Assembly: GCA_048013815.1 (NCBI GenBank)
Contig: CM106586.1
Span: 7,068,001-7,132,000, forward strand
Length of the DNA: 64,000 nucleotides
Direction: 5' to 3'
From: Setoptus koraiensis
Lineage: Eukaryota > Arthropoda
The notes under the pieces were generated by a model that did not search any database, was not told the origin of the DNA, and saw only the letters and a program-made list of their open reading frames with translations. A program made the position numbers and the translations under genes. Position 1 is the stretch's first letter, and every line of letters begins with the position of its first letter. Positions 1 to 10,720 of the stretch are shown piece by piece.

Positions 1-68
1 GCAACAAACTGATCCGATAATTCTTGAAATGATGGTAAACTATGTAAGAGCACAAATTGATCATCTCG
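1..68 (+). pseudogene. Partial copy of UQCC1 coding sequence (fragment at window edge)
   Basis: The first 68 bases match the interior of the UQCC1 gene at about 4757-4824 with three mismatches and no gaps, and encode the same stretch ending in DHL. The similarity stops abruptly at about base 69, where the sequence runs into the 3' side of the UPF0390 gene on the other strand. The copy probably continues to the left of the window. Only the C-terminal part of the domain is present here, so this is a duplicated fragment rather than a complete gene. It could instead be the 3' end of a real paralogue that starts outside the window. Confidence 0.75.
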
Positions 69-109
69 CCCCTTCAACCCAACGAGTGGGTATTTATTCA
101 AACATCATC

Positions 110-310
110 TTACAGCTTCGCTCGAGCCCTGGCCTCCGATTCTATGTTCTTCCTTATCTCTTTTTCGACTTCTTTTTGCAACAGAGTTCCTTGTTTCGAT
201 TTCTTCGGGCGGTTTTTCTTGCTCACTTTGTTTTTTGCCAACCTGTGGGTGGACTTGGTCTTGATGTGGTCAGGAATCTTCACCTTGGTCTTTGTTTTTC
301 CTTGAGGCAT
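110..310 (-). CDS. UPF0390 family small basic protein (C19orf53-like)
   Basis: A 66-residue, strongly Lys/Arg-rich protein that starts MPQGK and ends in an amphipathic Ala/Arg segment. This pattern (M-x-QG-x-K start, KNRPKK basic centre, short C-terminal helix) is that of the UPF0390/DUF2462 family, whose human member is C19orf53 (Leydig cell tumour 10 kDa protein homologue). The family is small and nucleolar-like in composition, with no firmly known function. It is shorter than the human protein (about 99 residues), mainly at the C-terminus. It is a single exon with the ATG in a normal context. The gene lies opposite the partial UQCC1 copy, so the two units were joined by a rearrangement. 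Confidence 0.65.
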   Translation of the reverse strand: MPQGKTKTKVKIPDHIKTKSTHRLAKNKVSKKNRPKKSKQGTLLQKEVEKEIRKNIESEARARAKL

Positions 311-704
311 GACTGAACAATTAAATTATCTGGTGAATTTCAATATAGATTATTACTAAACAAATGGTGAACCTCCAAGAACGCTTTTCATTTCTGGGAC
401 TAATCCAACCTGAACGCCGTGCAAAACATGTGGTTTAAAACGACAAACTATGCGCCAGATTCGAAAAAGATTCTCGTCCCTCTTGTGGTGCAAAAAGTAA
501 CTAATGACAGGCCTTTGAAAATCGCGCCTCAACTCAGATCGTGTTCATGCTCGGCAATTTTTGGGATCCAAATAAAGAATTTCCTCTCTAACCAATTGAT
601 TGACACAGCAATTTTGTCAGAAAAGTCTCATAGATTAACATAAAGCTAATAATTTATTCCGACATAAACTACTTTATTGAACTCATCTAACATAACCCAT
701 CATA
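311..704. other. Intergenic interval between UPF0390 and eRF3-like genes
   Basis: About 390 bp between two divergently transcribed genes, so it should contain both promoters and both 5' leaders. It has a 225-bp open frame (419-643) with no recognisable protein character. An in-frame TAA at 693-695 precedes the eRF3-like ATG and helps fix that start. No TATA box or repeat stands out. Confidence 0.5.
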
Positions 705-2089
705 ATGGAAAACCTAAATATTGTTCTAATTGGTCACGTTGATGCTGGTAAATCAACAACTGGCGGACAAATATTATTATCTACTGAGCAGCTAGACAAG
801 AGAACAGCTGACAAATATCGACAAGAAGCCATTGAGAAAAACAGGGAATCATGGTGGCTTTCTTGGGCCCTAGACACTAATGCCGAGGAAAGAGATAAAG
901 GCAAAACTATAGAGGTGGGCCATGCTCGTTTCAAAACCAAATCTAAACAATTTACGCTACTTGATGCCCCTGGTCACAAAGGGTTTGTGCCAAACATGAT
1001 CTGTGGTGCATGTCAGGCCGATATTGCAGTTCTAGTTATATCAGCAAGAAAAGGTGAATTTGAGACCGGTTTCGAGAGGGGAGGTCAAACTAGAGAGCAC
1101 GCCATGTTAGCTAAAACAGCCGGAGTTCGTTATCTAGCAGTATTAATTAACAAGATGGACGACCCCACAGTTGAATGGTCCGAGGAGCGATTCAATGAAT
1201 GTAGAGATAAGATATTACCTTTTCTTAGCAAAACATGTAACTTCAAAAAAAGTGAGCTATCATTTATACCTGCCTCTAGCCTCACAGGCGCGTGCATAAA
1301 GGACACAACGCCCGATTTATGTCCATGGTATAAGTAAGTAACTGACGAGTTATGATAGACCCAAGATTGTTTGTGTTTCGAAATTCAATTATATTAATCT
1401 CAATCTTTATTATCCAATGTTCCTACAGAGGACCAAGTCTTCTAGATTATCTAGAGAATCTACCACCAATAAATATTGTAGACAAGGATTCAGTTTTCAT
1501 AATGCCAATAACTGGAAAATACAAAGAAATGGGAACCATAGTGACCGGCAAGATTGAATCAGGTCAGGTCACAGTTGGCAGTAGTTTGCTACTAATGCCT
1601 AACAGCGTTAAAGTGGAAGTGACATCCTTGGTATCAGAAGAGGAGGAAGTGGACAAACTGCAATGTGGTGAGAATGGACGTGTCAAACTGAAAGGCGTCG
1701 AAGAGGATGACATTTATACTGGTATGGTGCTATGTGAGATCAGTCATCCATGCCAGGAGGCACGAATATTCGATGCACAAATTTACATATTAGAACACAA
1801 GTCCATTATTTGCTCTGGTTATTCTGCAGTGCTCCACGTACACGCGGCCACGGAAGAAGTCAAGATGACAAAGATCTGGTACCTCATTGACAAGAAATCT
1901 GGTGAGAAAGACAAGAAGAACATCAGGTTTATTAAGCAAGACCAGCTGGCTTGCGTAAGGCTCGAATGTATGGGAAGAAGTGTTTGTGTGGAAACTTTTG
2001 AAAAATACAATGGGAAGCTTGGTCGCTTCACTCTAAGAGACGAAGGTAAAACTGTAGCTATGGGTAAAGTCTTACGCATTGCAGAATAA
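705..2089 (+). CDS. eRF3: eRF3/GSPT-like translation termination GTPase lacking the N-terminal domain
   Basis: Two exons, 705-1333 and 1429-2089, joined across a 95-bp GTAAGT...ACAG intron; the joined reading frame gives CPWYKGPSLLDYL, matching eRF3 on both sides. The protein has the full GTPase set: G1 GHVDAGKST, switch region DKGKT, G3 DAPGH, G4 NKMD and G5 around ASSLTGA, followed by two beta-barrel domains ending GRFTLRDEGKT. eRF3 carries GTP to the eRF1 termination complex. Family members have a long N-terminal extension with poly(A)-binding-protein contacts; this one starts two residues before the first beta strand. An in-frame TAA four codons upstream, with no splice acceptor between it and the ATG, shows the extension is really missing. 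Changes such as ICGACQAD (usually IGGASQAD) suggest a divergent paralogue. HBS1 is excluded by the RDEGKT-type C-terminus and overall match. Confidence 0.88.
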
Positions 2090-2243
2090 TAAGTTTAATA
2101 CAAATTAAAATCACAAATCCACTATTTCCAATCAGCGTGATGTTGAGTAGAAATTGCACTATTTACATCAAATAGTTTTATATTAAAAGTTTAGTACATA
2201 TCTTAATATTTTCAAATTTATCCAAGTTTTTCTCAGATTCTTT

Positions 2244-3614
<1,371 letters not shown>

Positions 3615-3864
3615 CTAATGGAATTGAAGTAAATATTAATTCTAAAATAAATAGTGTTGCGTATTAGTATTCGCACATAATTTGGATTGTGACGATGAAG
3701 TAGCTCATGTGATGTTTCTGATAATTATACATTGTATAGAATGAAAACGGGAAATGCAAGATAATAACTCCAGTTTCACAACGCTATTATTAGTGATGTT
3801 TATCGCGACTTATAAAGTGCTTTATCTTATAATAAAACTCAGACCTTGAAAGTATATCACAACA

Positions 3865-4146
3865 ATGAAAAGAGCCGCGAGGGCGGCGCTGCACTACTTT
3901 TTGCCTTCAACAATGAATGAGCATTGCCCCTGGTGGACCTTTCTCAAAACATCTATGCACATCGAAAGAGTCTCACGCAGTGTTTTCGTGCAAAATATGC
4001 GCTGTGGAAGGCAGCGTAGCGTTATCTGTAGAAAATACGTCGCTTGCTCCCGACACCGTATATGGGTATGTTTACCCATGTGCTATCGCAATAATGAAAT
4101 GTCATCCACAAGTTACATAGTCGACGAGCACTTATTACACTCATCA
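3865..4146 (+). pseudogene. Degraded RING-like fragment, possibly PEX12 C-terminus
   Basis: Spread over two reading frames are a WW pair (about residue 22 of the first frame), then CKIC, VALSV, YGYVYPC and C-x-x-x-VT in the second frame, and a final VDEHLL back in the first. That order of signatures (WW, CxxC, ALSxxGYVFCYPC, CPxT, hydrophobic tail) recalls the C-terminal zinc-binding part of the peroxisome import factor PEX12; MAEA-type RINGs share GYVYG and are an alternative. At least two frameshifts are needed, so this reads as a dead fragment. Nineteen bases (4002-4020) recur exactly at 20603-20621. The match is weak and made by eye. Confidence 0.3.
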
Positions 4147-4149
4147 TAA

Positions 4150-4902
4150 ATGGCATCCATGATAGCTAGGCTACCCAATCTTCTCAGGCGACCCTTATTT
4201 GCGACATCCCTGGCGCCGGGCCCGGTCACACTAAATATCAATTGGTATGATGTTAGACATGAATCGTCAAAGCCTGTCATTGACACTAACCAGTCACAAT
4301 TCAAGGAAGCATATAGTAGCTCCGTAGTGAAAAAGATGCAATACTGGATGGGTCTGTCTGAAGTTAACATTTTCAAAATAAGACAATCCAGTATATTCTT
4401 GTATGAAGGATGCACCGACAAATTCCCTTTTGAGAAATTCTTTCAGGAGTGCCAACTGGAGGATACTTTCTTCTCATTTTTCTTACTCTTGGAGCTACAC
4501 ATTTGGATGTGCTTTGTTCGCTCAATGCGATCTGGCGCCGAGGGTAGAACGCTGCGAAACGAACTCACTCAAAGACTCTGGGTAGACATAGATAGCCGGT
4601 TGAAGCTAGTCGAAATACACAGGTCGAAAAAACGCAAAGAAATTATGGAGGATCTCCTCTATCATCTACAAGCTGCCATGTTCTCATATGACGAGGGACT
4701 TTTGACCGACGACAAGGTACTTGCCGGCGCCTTGTGGAGAACTTTGTTTCAAAAGCAACAAACTGATCCGATAATCCTTGAAATGATGGTAAACTATGTG
4801 AGAACACAAATTGATCATCTCAAAACAATAGGTCCTAGAGAATGGTGTATCGAGGGTAAATTGACGTGGCAGAGGTTCCCACCTCTCATAGATGTACAGT
4901 GA
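4150..4902 (+). CDS. uqcc1: Ubiquinol-cytochrome c reductase complex assembly factor 1 (CBP3 family)
   Basis: A 250-residue intronless protein with an N-terminal basic, Arg-rich leader suitable for mitochondrial import, followed by the Cbp3 chaperone domain. Diagnostic stretches are LELHIWM, RLWVDIDSRLK and the segment around YHLQAAMFSYDEGLL ending with LWRTLF and MVNYVRTQI. UQCC1/Cbp3 binds nascent cytochrome b on the mitochondrial ribosome and is needed for complex III assembly. The length is somewhat shorter than human UQCC1 (about 299 aa). The ATG at 4150 lies ten bases after the RING-like relic, so the 5' leader overlaps that relic. A poly(A)-like AATAAA follows at about 4964. A partial copy of its 3' half is at bases 1-68. 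Confidence 0.85.
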   Translation: MASMIARLPNLLRRPLFATSLAPGPVTLNINWYDVRHESSKPVIDTNQSQFKEAYSSSVVKKMQYWMGLSEVNIFKIRQSSIFLYEGCTDKFPFEKFFQECQLEDTFFSFFLLLELHIWMCFVRSMRSGAEGRTLRNELTQRLWVDIDSRLKLVEIHRSKKRKEIMEDLLYHLQAAMFSYDEGLLTDDKVLAGALWRTLFQKQQTDPIILEMMVNYVRTQIDHLKTIGPREWCIEGKLTWQRFPPLIDVQ

Positions 4903-5160
4903 GACCCCTGTCTCTGAGATGCAAAGAATTTTCTTCTGAGCATGCACATGTCTTTCTGAACGGTAAATAAATTGCAATTTAAATAGAACCACCACTGCGT
5001 TGGTCCAACGCAATAGATTTGAAAATATGCGCCTTTTCCTTACGAGAAAATTTTTCGCAATATACAGAGGATCTCACCTTGTTTGTTTTCATTATTAACG
5101 TCATCCTGATCTTTGAAATTTCAACCCAGTTTGAGAGAGAACTGTTACAATAGTGCGTCT

Positions 5161-6057
5161 ATGATGGCCAAAGACTCAAATGTAGCTACTCTGAAAGAAT
5201 CTTTGGATATCATTGTAAAAAATTTAGACAGTCCTAAAGCTAAAAATAATGACACTAAAGCAGCCGTCAGTAAAATATATGCCATTCTGGCTGAATCCAA
5301 CATTGAAGTTGAGAGACTTTACTTGACCTACCAAATATGCAATCGTTGCGCTGATAATAAAAAAATCAAAGTTGACAAACTTATTAAAAGTCTCCTACCA
5401 CCGCCGCTCACACCAGCTGGATGTACTTTGATATCTCAATTAATTGGTCTTTCTTTATGCTATCCGATTTACTACAGCAACATATTAGACACATTGAGCC
5501 CTTATTTAGACAGCTCCGAGACAATAACAATAGATACTGAAAGTTGGGACCAATCTACAAACTTGGCCAAAGAATCGCCCATATTCTGTTCTGCAATTAT
5601 AAGTAGGTCTGGAATGAATCTCAGTAAAAAACTACTGGCACGATGGCTTCAAGATTTAGCCTTATATCCTGAAGATAACAATTTTTCCAGTCAACACTAT
5701 CCAAATTTAAATCAAGTTATACGCTACTCACTGTTCCATTCTAAAACCGTAGACCGCCAAGCTCAACTTGAAAATTCAGACCTTCATCTCGCCATTCTGA
5801 CAACCATCCAATACAAGAAATGCCAATCACTGTCTAATCAGTTTTTAATAGATGTGGCTACTACTTTGGTAAATAAACAACCGGATAAACAAGACACAGA
5901 CAATCCTATATCGTCGGTAGACAGATTTGCTCAAATTATATCCACCGCATCTGCTAGTAAAGTAACGAATGTTACAAATGCGTTGAGAAACTCGTTGACA
6001 AAATTGAATTCAAATCCACTGATAAACAACATAATCCAGGCATCTAATAAATCTTAA
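5161..6057 (+). CDS. INTS15: Probable Integrator complex subunit 15 (C7orf26-like)
   Basis: A 298-residue intronless protein from ATG at 5161 (the frame is open a little further upstream but without an ATG). It is helical and repeat-like, with no membrane segment or signal peptide. The segments SPIFCSAII, NSDLHLAILTTIQ and SSVDRFAQIISTASASKVTN align by eye with the order of segments in human C7orf26/INTS15 (PRFCCQFITA, SKLHLSVLQVL, SLDRLAQALQVAMASGAL). INTS15 belongs to the Integrator snRNA 3'-processing and transcription attenuation complex. The protein is shorter than the human one (about 450 aa), lacking its Pro-rich tail. The assignment rests on low overall similarity and could be wrong. 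Confidence 0.5.
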   Translation: MMAKDSNVATLKESLDIIVKNLDSPKAKNNDTKAAVSKIYAILAESNIEVERLYLTYQICNRCADNKKIKVDKLIKSLLPPPLTPAGCTLISQLIGLSLCYPIYYSNILDTLSPYLDSSETITIDTESWDQSTNLAKESPIFCSAIISRSGMNLSKKLLARWLQDLALYPEDNNFSSQHYPNLNQVIRYSLFHSKTVDRQAQLENSDLHLAILTTIQYKKCQSLSNQFLIDVATTLVNKQPDKQDTDNPISSVDRFAQIISTASASKVTNVTNALRNSLTKLNSNPLINNIIQASNKS

Positions 6058-6540
6058 ACTGATGATTATAATTTGCAGACTTTTTACATGAGAATCCCAT
6101 CGATTACCTTGGACGAAATTTTTTGATAGTCCTTGTCAATTTCTTAGCTGTTGTTGAATTGAAAAACTCGACAGGGATTCATGTCAGTACACCACATTCA
6201 TTCAGAGCATGAGAATGCATTTGATTCGTCGCACTAGGTGCAAAGCACTTATATAGAATGTAAGATTCGCGTACAAAGCGCGCTAAAGAGAAGAGTGAGA
6301 CCGAGTAGTAATCTGAGGTAGATGATCTATCTGCTTTAAGACTTGGGAGGGTAACAGGGCTTTGGATGAGACGATCAAGGACAGGAGATCAATCAGCACA
6401 ATACTTAAACTACTCATACTACTATTCAAAACCCTTCGAATGGTTCATGCCGTGATCACCAATTTAATTAAGACGATTTATTTATATTCCTAAAGTGTAA
6501 AAATTTGCTTGGATAAAACTCCAAGCCTAATTAAATAGCC
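6058..6540. other. Intergenic interval, no gene seen
   Basis: About 480 bp between two genes in the same orientation. It should contain the 3' end of the INTS15-like gene and the promoter of the next gene. No long frame, RNA gene or repeat is visible. Confidence 0.5.
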
Positions 6541-7074
6541 ATGAATGCAGATCTAGAGGCAGTAATTGCAGACGCAAATAGGCGTATGAAAAGATTTGAG
6601 GATAAGAGTGCTCATAAATTAGACATGTTCGACCGTGAAGTAGATAGACGCCACCACATTCTAGGTCATAAGTATCAATCAATCAATGAGGATGTCAAGC
6701 CGGTCAGTTGGCCTTTATGGGGAGTAATTCTAGAAACTGGGTCTGGTCGCATCTATAAGGAACATGTTCCCTTTGAGATGGTAGCTAAGTGTCCAAGACG
6801 TTGCAATTGCACATCCTCGTTATCCTCTCATAGGCCAATAGAGAGTGGAACTTCGATACCGTCAGTAGAAGCCAAAGCCATTATAGAGGGTCGACGTTGG
6901 GGCGTCGATAAGTATTTGTATGACGAGGAATATGTTAGCAATGCTCCCTATGGCATAATCATGAAAAAACCTCCACCACCCAAACCCATCGATTTCTCAG
7001 AGCAATATAAGCCGAATACAAAACTGGTATCATCCTATTGGCGTCGTAAATATAAGATACCAGATGATATGTGA
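6541..7074 (+). CDS. Orphan soluble protein of 177 residues (has a broken copy at 12.5 kb)
   Basis: I do not recognise this protein. It is a single-exon frame of 177 residues starting MNADLEAVIADANRR, with an N-terminal charged helix (about residues 1-45), a central region holding PRRCNC, and a Pro-rich patch of five prolines (KKPPPPKP, about 142-149) before a basic YWRRKYK tail. There is no signal peptide or membrane segment. Coding status is supported by the diverged partial copy at 12490-12790, in which much of the amino-acid sequence is kept. Composition suggests an intracellular structural or adaptor protein, but no function can be assigned. Confidence 0.6.
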   Translation: MNADLEAVIADANRRMKRFEDKSAHKLDMFDREVDRRHHILGHKYQSINEDVKPVSWPLWGVILETGSGRIYKEHVPFEMVAKCPRRCNCTSSLSSHRPIESGTSIPSVEAKAIIEGRRWGVDKYLYDEEYVSNAPYGIIMKKPPPPKPIDFSEQYKPNTKLVSSYWRRKYKIPDDM

Positions 7075-7395
7075 GTAAAATCTTGACAGGCTGACATCCA
7101 GTCTAAATAAATTATTATAAAACTGAACTGAGTATCTACATATATATCTTCTCGCGAGATGTGAGTGATTGTAAGCCAGAGAAGATAATCGCTCAAGAGT
7201 AAGGTGTTTTGCCAATTCATATATGTACATTTATCTATTTGAATTTGTGTGTTTCAATCAAGTCGAGTTTGTTAAGAGATCTTTATCCGAATAAACTGAT
7301 CTTAATGTGTCATTACTGTAGTTATTGATGCTGGTGGTAAACTTTCATTGAATACTAAAGTAGAATACATACAAGCGCTAAGCTCGATCCTTTTA
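7075..7395. other. Short convergent intergenic interval
   Basis: About 320 bp where the orphan gene (+) and DDX39B (-) converge, so it holds both 3' UTRs. An AATAAA at 7108-7113 could serve the plus-strand gene. Nothing else is visible. Confidence 0.45.
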
Positions 7396-8685
7396 TTAAC
7401 GTCCTTCAATGTAACTTGAAATGTCGATCTCGTCTGGCAGACTCGGAATTTCTACATCGAATCTATCTTGAACGTCATTAAGAATTTTGGCGTCGGCATC
7501 ATCGCTTACAAAAGTTATGGATAACCCTTTTGTACCAAATCTACCGGCACGAGCGACACGATGTAGGTAGGTGTCACTATCTTCGGGCATGTCATAGTTG
7601 AATACAATGTTTACTCGCTCAATGTCCATACCTCTTCCGAAGAGGTTGGTGGCTACCAATATGCGTTGTTGACAATCCTTAAATTGTTGGTACTTAGTGA
7701 GACGTTCCTCTTGTTCCATGGCGCGGTGTATAGCTATGGCTGGAAAATTTTGTTCTTTAAGCAGTTGGCTCAGCGCGACACAACGTTGGATGCTCTTGAC
7801 AAAAATGACCACCTGATTGAATTCTAAGCTATCAAGAAGCTCAAAAAGCTTTCTGTTCTTCTCTGTATCCTTCAGGCGGACATAGTACTGTTGCAATCCA
7901 TGTAAAGTTAGTTTCTTTTCGTCATCAACATAGACCTCAAGTGGGTCTTGCATGAATTTTTTACAGACAGGTCTTATCTCCTTTGATAGGGTGGCGCTGA
8001 ACATCATGACTTGTTTCTCGTGTGGAGTGGCCTTAAAGATCTCCTGTACATCTTTTCTCATATCTAATTGCTCAAGCATTTTGTCACATTCGTCTAGGAC
8101 GAAGTGCTTGAGGCCCCTTAAGTTGAGTTTTCTGCTCTTTACTAGAGCTAAAATTCTTCCTGGTGTACCGACGACAATGTGTGGTGTACGTTGTTTTAAG
8201 GTTTTTTCGTCGTTTGCAATTGTCATTCCACCGAAGAATACGCTTACACGTACTAGTGGCATGTATTTTGAGAATCGTTCGTATTCTTTGCTAATCTGAA
8301 ATGCCAGCTCTCTAGTGTGGCACATAACTAACACTAGTGTTTGGTCTAAGTCTGAATTGATTAAATGTAGCGTGGCCAACACAAAAACGGCGGTTTTACC
8401 CATACCCGATTTAGCTTGGCATAGAATGTCCATACCAACTATTGCCTGGGTGATACACTCGTGCTGAACCTCACTAGGGTGCTCGAAACCGCAATCGGTG
8501 ATGGCACGTAGCAATTCTGGCTTAAGTAGAAAGTCTCTAAAACCGCTAGAATGTATAGATACATAACCGCCTTTCTTGCCGCCCGTCTCTTGGGTTTCAG
8601 CTACATCTTGATCCCCGGCTTGTACTTGAGGTTGCTCATCGTCTTCGTAGTCTAATAATTCCTCGTTGACAGGAGGTTCACCCAT
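7396..8685 (-). CDS. DDX39B: DExD-box RNA helicase UAP56/DDX39B
   Basis: An intronless 429-residue protein, the normal length for UAP56 (Hel25E in flies). Visible motifs in order: Q-motif region [12 protein letters not shown] (about 67-78), Walker A AKSGMGKT (91-98), the family-diagnostic DECD box (198-201) in place of DEAD, SAT (230-232), and [10 protein letters not shown] (375-384). It ends SSYIEGR. UAP56 is the spliceosomal and TREX-complex ATPase that loads export adaptors on mRNA. The N-terminus has the acidic YEDDE stretch used in this family for adaptor binding. Conservation is very high. It shares a roughly 420-bp divergent promoter region with FOXRED1. Confidence 0.97.
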   Translation of the reverse strand: MGEPPVNEELLDYEDDEQPQVQAGDQDVAETQETGGKKGGYVSIHSSGFRDFLLKPELLRAITDCGFEHPSEVQHECITQAIVGMDILCQAKSGMGKTAVFVLATLHLINSDLDQTLVLVMCHTRELAFQISKEYERFSKYMPLVRVSVFFGGMTIANDEKTLKQRTPHIVVGTPGRILALVKSRKLNLRGLKHFVLDECDKMLEQLDMRKDVQEIFKATPHEKQVMMFSATLSKEIRPVCKKFMQDPLEVYVDDEKKLTLHGLQQYYVRLKDTEKNRKLFELLDSLEFNQVVIFVKSIQRCVALSQLLKEQNFPAIAIHRAMEQEERLTKYQQFKDCQQRILVATNLFGRGMDIERVNIVFNYDMPEDSDTYLHRVARAGRFGTKGLSITFVSDDADAKILNDVQDRFDVEIPSLPDEIDISSYIEGR

Positions 8686-9103
8686 CTTAAATATTCGGAG
8701 TTGTTATTTATTTATTAATTTGCAATATTGACAAAATTAATCTATTGTGATGGATATTGTTTCAAATCAATTTCAAAGTGAGGGCCGTTGTAGAGTGTGT
8801 GCAATAAATATTGCTGTGCCCAACTGCTTTTGAGCGCAGTTCTTCCGGTAAATGGTCAATTCGCGCATGTATCTCCAATAGCGCCATTTTTAAACAAAAA
8901 CAAAAATTGGATCAACATGCTCGAATGGAACATACCAAATTAACTCATGTCACGTGGTGAGACTAGCAAAAGTAAATAATATGGTAATCCAGGAGCATCA
9001 ACAATGAAAATGCCTCACAGCCCATCCAAGATACTAGTCACAGGTGTGCCATAAGAAGGCCGATAAACATTTGCCTATCGTCGATTTATTCTCTGACTGC
9101 AAA
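8686..9103. promoter_or_regulatory. Divergent promoter region of DDX39B and FOXRED1
   Basis: A 418-bp spacer between two genes read in opposite directions. It should contain both transcription start regions. An E-box-like CACGTG core occurs at about 8950. No TATA box is clear. The FOXRED1 frame stays open upstream to 9044 but without an ATG. Confidence 0.4.
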
Positions 9104-10651
9104 ATGAAACGAGTTTTCCATTCTTTCAAGAAGCCTCTGGGTGGTGGCATATTTAGATTAGAGGAAGGCGCTAGGAAGAGCCCGGGATCAATGTATGAAG
9201 GATCGAAATATTCTCACAAGTATCCGAGGCTAGCGGAATATCCCTTCAATGATGATACATTCTGTGTCAGGGGTGTAGATGATCAAGACACGGTATACGC
9301 AGATTTTCCCAGACAAACTGACTTCTTAATAATAGGAGGAGGCTTGGTCGGTTCTGCTCTCTCCTACTACCTCAAATCGACTATAACGCGTGGTATTTCG
9401 GTCACTGTGATAGACGCTCACCCAGACTCGACGAGAACTTCATCCTTTCAAGCGTCTAACTCTATCAGGCTTCAGAATCTCAACTATAGAAGCACTAGAT
9501 TGAGTGCATTAACTATGGCCCTTATCCGCGACTTACAAAATGAAATCCTTGTAACGGACGAAGAATATAGAAATCTTAATCTTCGACCCTGCAGTCATTT
9601 GGTACTCTGGCCCGAGAGTCAGATCGAGAACGCTCTGAAGGCCTTTGATATGCAGCTAGATAACGGGTGTCACGTGGACCTACTACATGGATTGGAGCTA
9701 AATTCTTTATTTCCCTTCATAAATTACAATAATGATTTTGCTCTAGCGACGATAGGTCAGCAAGGAGAGGGTCTAGTCGATCCAGTGCCTCTGAGGAATC
9801 TTTATAGAACTCTAGGTTCGGCTTACGGGTGTGACTATTTTGTTGGAGAAGTATTGGATTTCAATGTTCGCGACTACATAGAAACGCAAAATAATTTCTT
9901 GAGTTGTAATGCTGCTATAGTACGCCTGCCATCTGGAGAACTACGCCATCTTGGCTTTGGAACTGTTATATTCGCGAACGGTTATAACATAGGCCAGCTG
10001 GACTATAGGACTTCGATGGATGAAAAAGTGAGAGAAAGTTTCGGGGATTTGACCTGTATAAAACCTAGAGTGAAATTAAACTACTTGTTCAATAGCCAAG
10101 ATGCTCCTCTACTAAGAATGCCTGTGATAGTTGATGTTGACGGCACTACCATCATGAGAAGAGGTTTGGGAGGCAATTTTCACTGTATCTTGGGACCCAA
10201 CGATCACACGATTCTAGATTCATGTGTTACTCCAGAGGCAGACTTAGATTTGAAAGGAGCTGCGAGATTTGTAGAAGATGACGAGCGCATCGATCTGGAG
10301 AAAACTTTTAAATCAAAAACATCTGACGAGTATTTTAACAGCCAAGTTAAACCCGCCCTCGTGAGGAGGATGACAACTTTCAAGGATGCTAAGCTGGTCA
10401 ACTCATGGATAAGCATTGATGACTACAATTCTTATGACGGATGTCCATTTTTCGGTTACCACCCGTATTTCCCAAACATCATGTTAGCTTGTGGACTGGC
10501 CGACAAAAACGCCCAGTTCGCGCCAGCTATAGGGCGCATTCTGGCAGACCAAGCCCTTGATTTTGAAAATTTAGGCGAGCACGATTCAGAAGGAAAGTAC
10601 AGGTGGAATAGAATGGCTTTGAATGAAAAAATACACGAATTAGATTATTAG
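9104..10651 (+). CDS. FOXRED1: FAD-dependent oxidoreductase domain-containing protein 1
   Basis: A 515-residue single-exon protein if started at the ATG at 9104. A DAO-type FAD-binding fold opens at about residue 71 with DFLIIGGGLVGSALSYYL (GxGxxG dinucleotide motif), followed by the acidic strand-end VTVIDAHPDS and a C-terminal FYNGFDG-like segment reading SYDGCPFFGYHPYFPN and GLADKNAQFAPAIGR. This architecture and order match FOXRED1, a mitochondrial protein needed for complex I assembly. The human protein is 486 aa. The N-terminal 50 residues are basic and could act as a mitochondrial leader. Sarcosine or dimethylglycine dehydrogenases are related alternatives, but they are larger or lack this ending. 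Confidence 0.85.
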   Translation: MKRVFHSFKKPLGGGIFRLEEGARKSPGSMYEGSKYSHKYPRLAEYPFNDDTFCVRGVDDQDTVYADFPRQTDFLIIGGGLVGSALSYYLKSTITRGISVTVIDAHPDSTRTSSFQASNSIRLQNLNYRSTRLSALTMALIRDLQNEILVTDEEYRNLNLRPCSHLVLWPESQIENALKAFDMQLDNGCHVDLLHGLELNSLFPFINYNNDFALATIGQQGEGLVDPVPLRNLYRTLGSAYGCDYFVGEVLDFNVRDYIETQNNFLSCNAAIVRLPSGELRHLGFGTVIFANGYNIGQLDYRTSMDEKVRESFGDLTCIKPRVKLNYLFNSQDAPLLRMPVIVDVDGTTIMRRGLGGNFHCILGPNDHTILDSCVTPEADLDLKGAARFVEDDERIDLEKTFKSKTSDEYFNSQVKPALVRRMTTFKDAKLVNSWISIDDYNSYDGCPFFGYHPYFPNIMLACGLADKNAQFAPAIGRILADQALDFENLGEHDSEGKYRWNRMALNEKIHELDY

Positions 10652-10720
10652 ATTTAGATTACTGTAGAATATATTTATATTGTTTAACAAATATTGTTTG
10701 ACCTATTAATACTGAATTTG

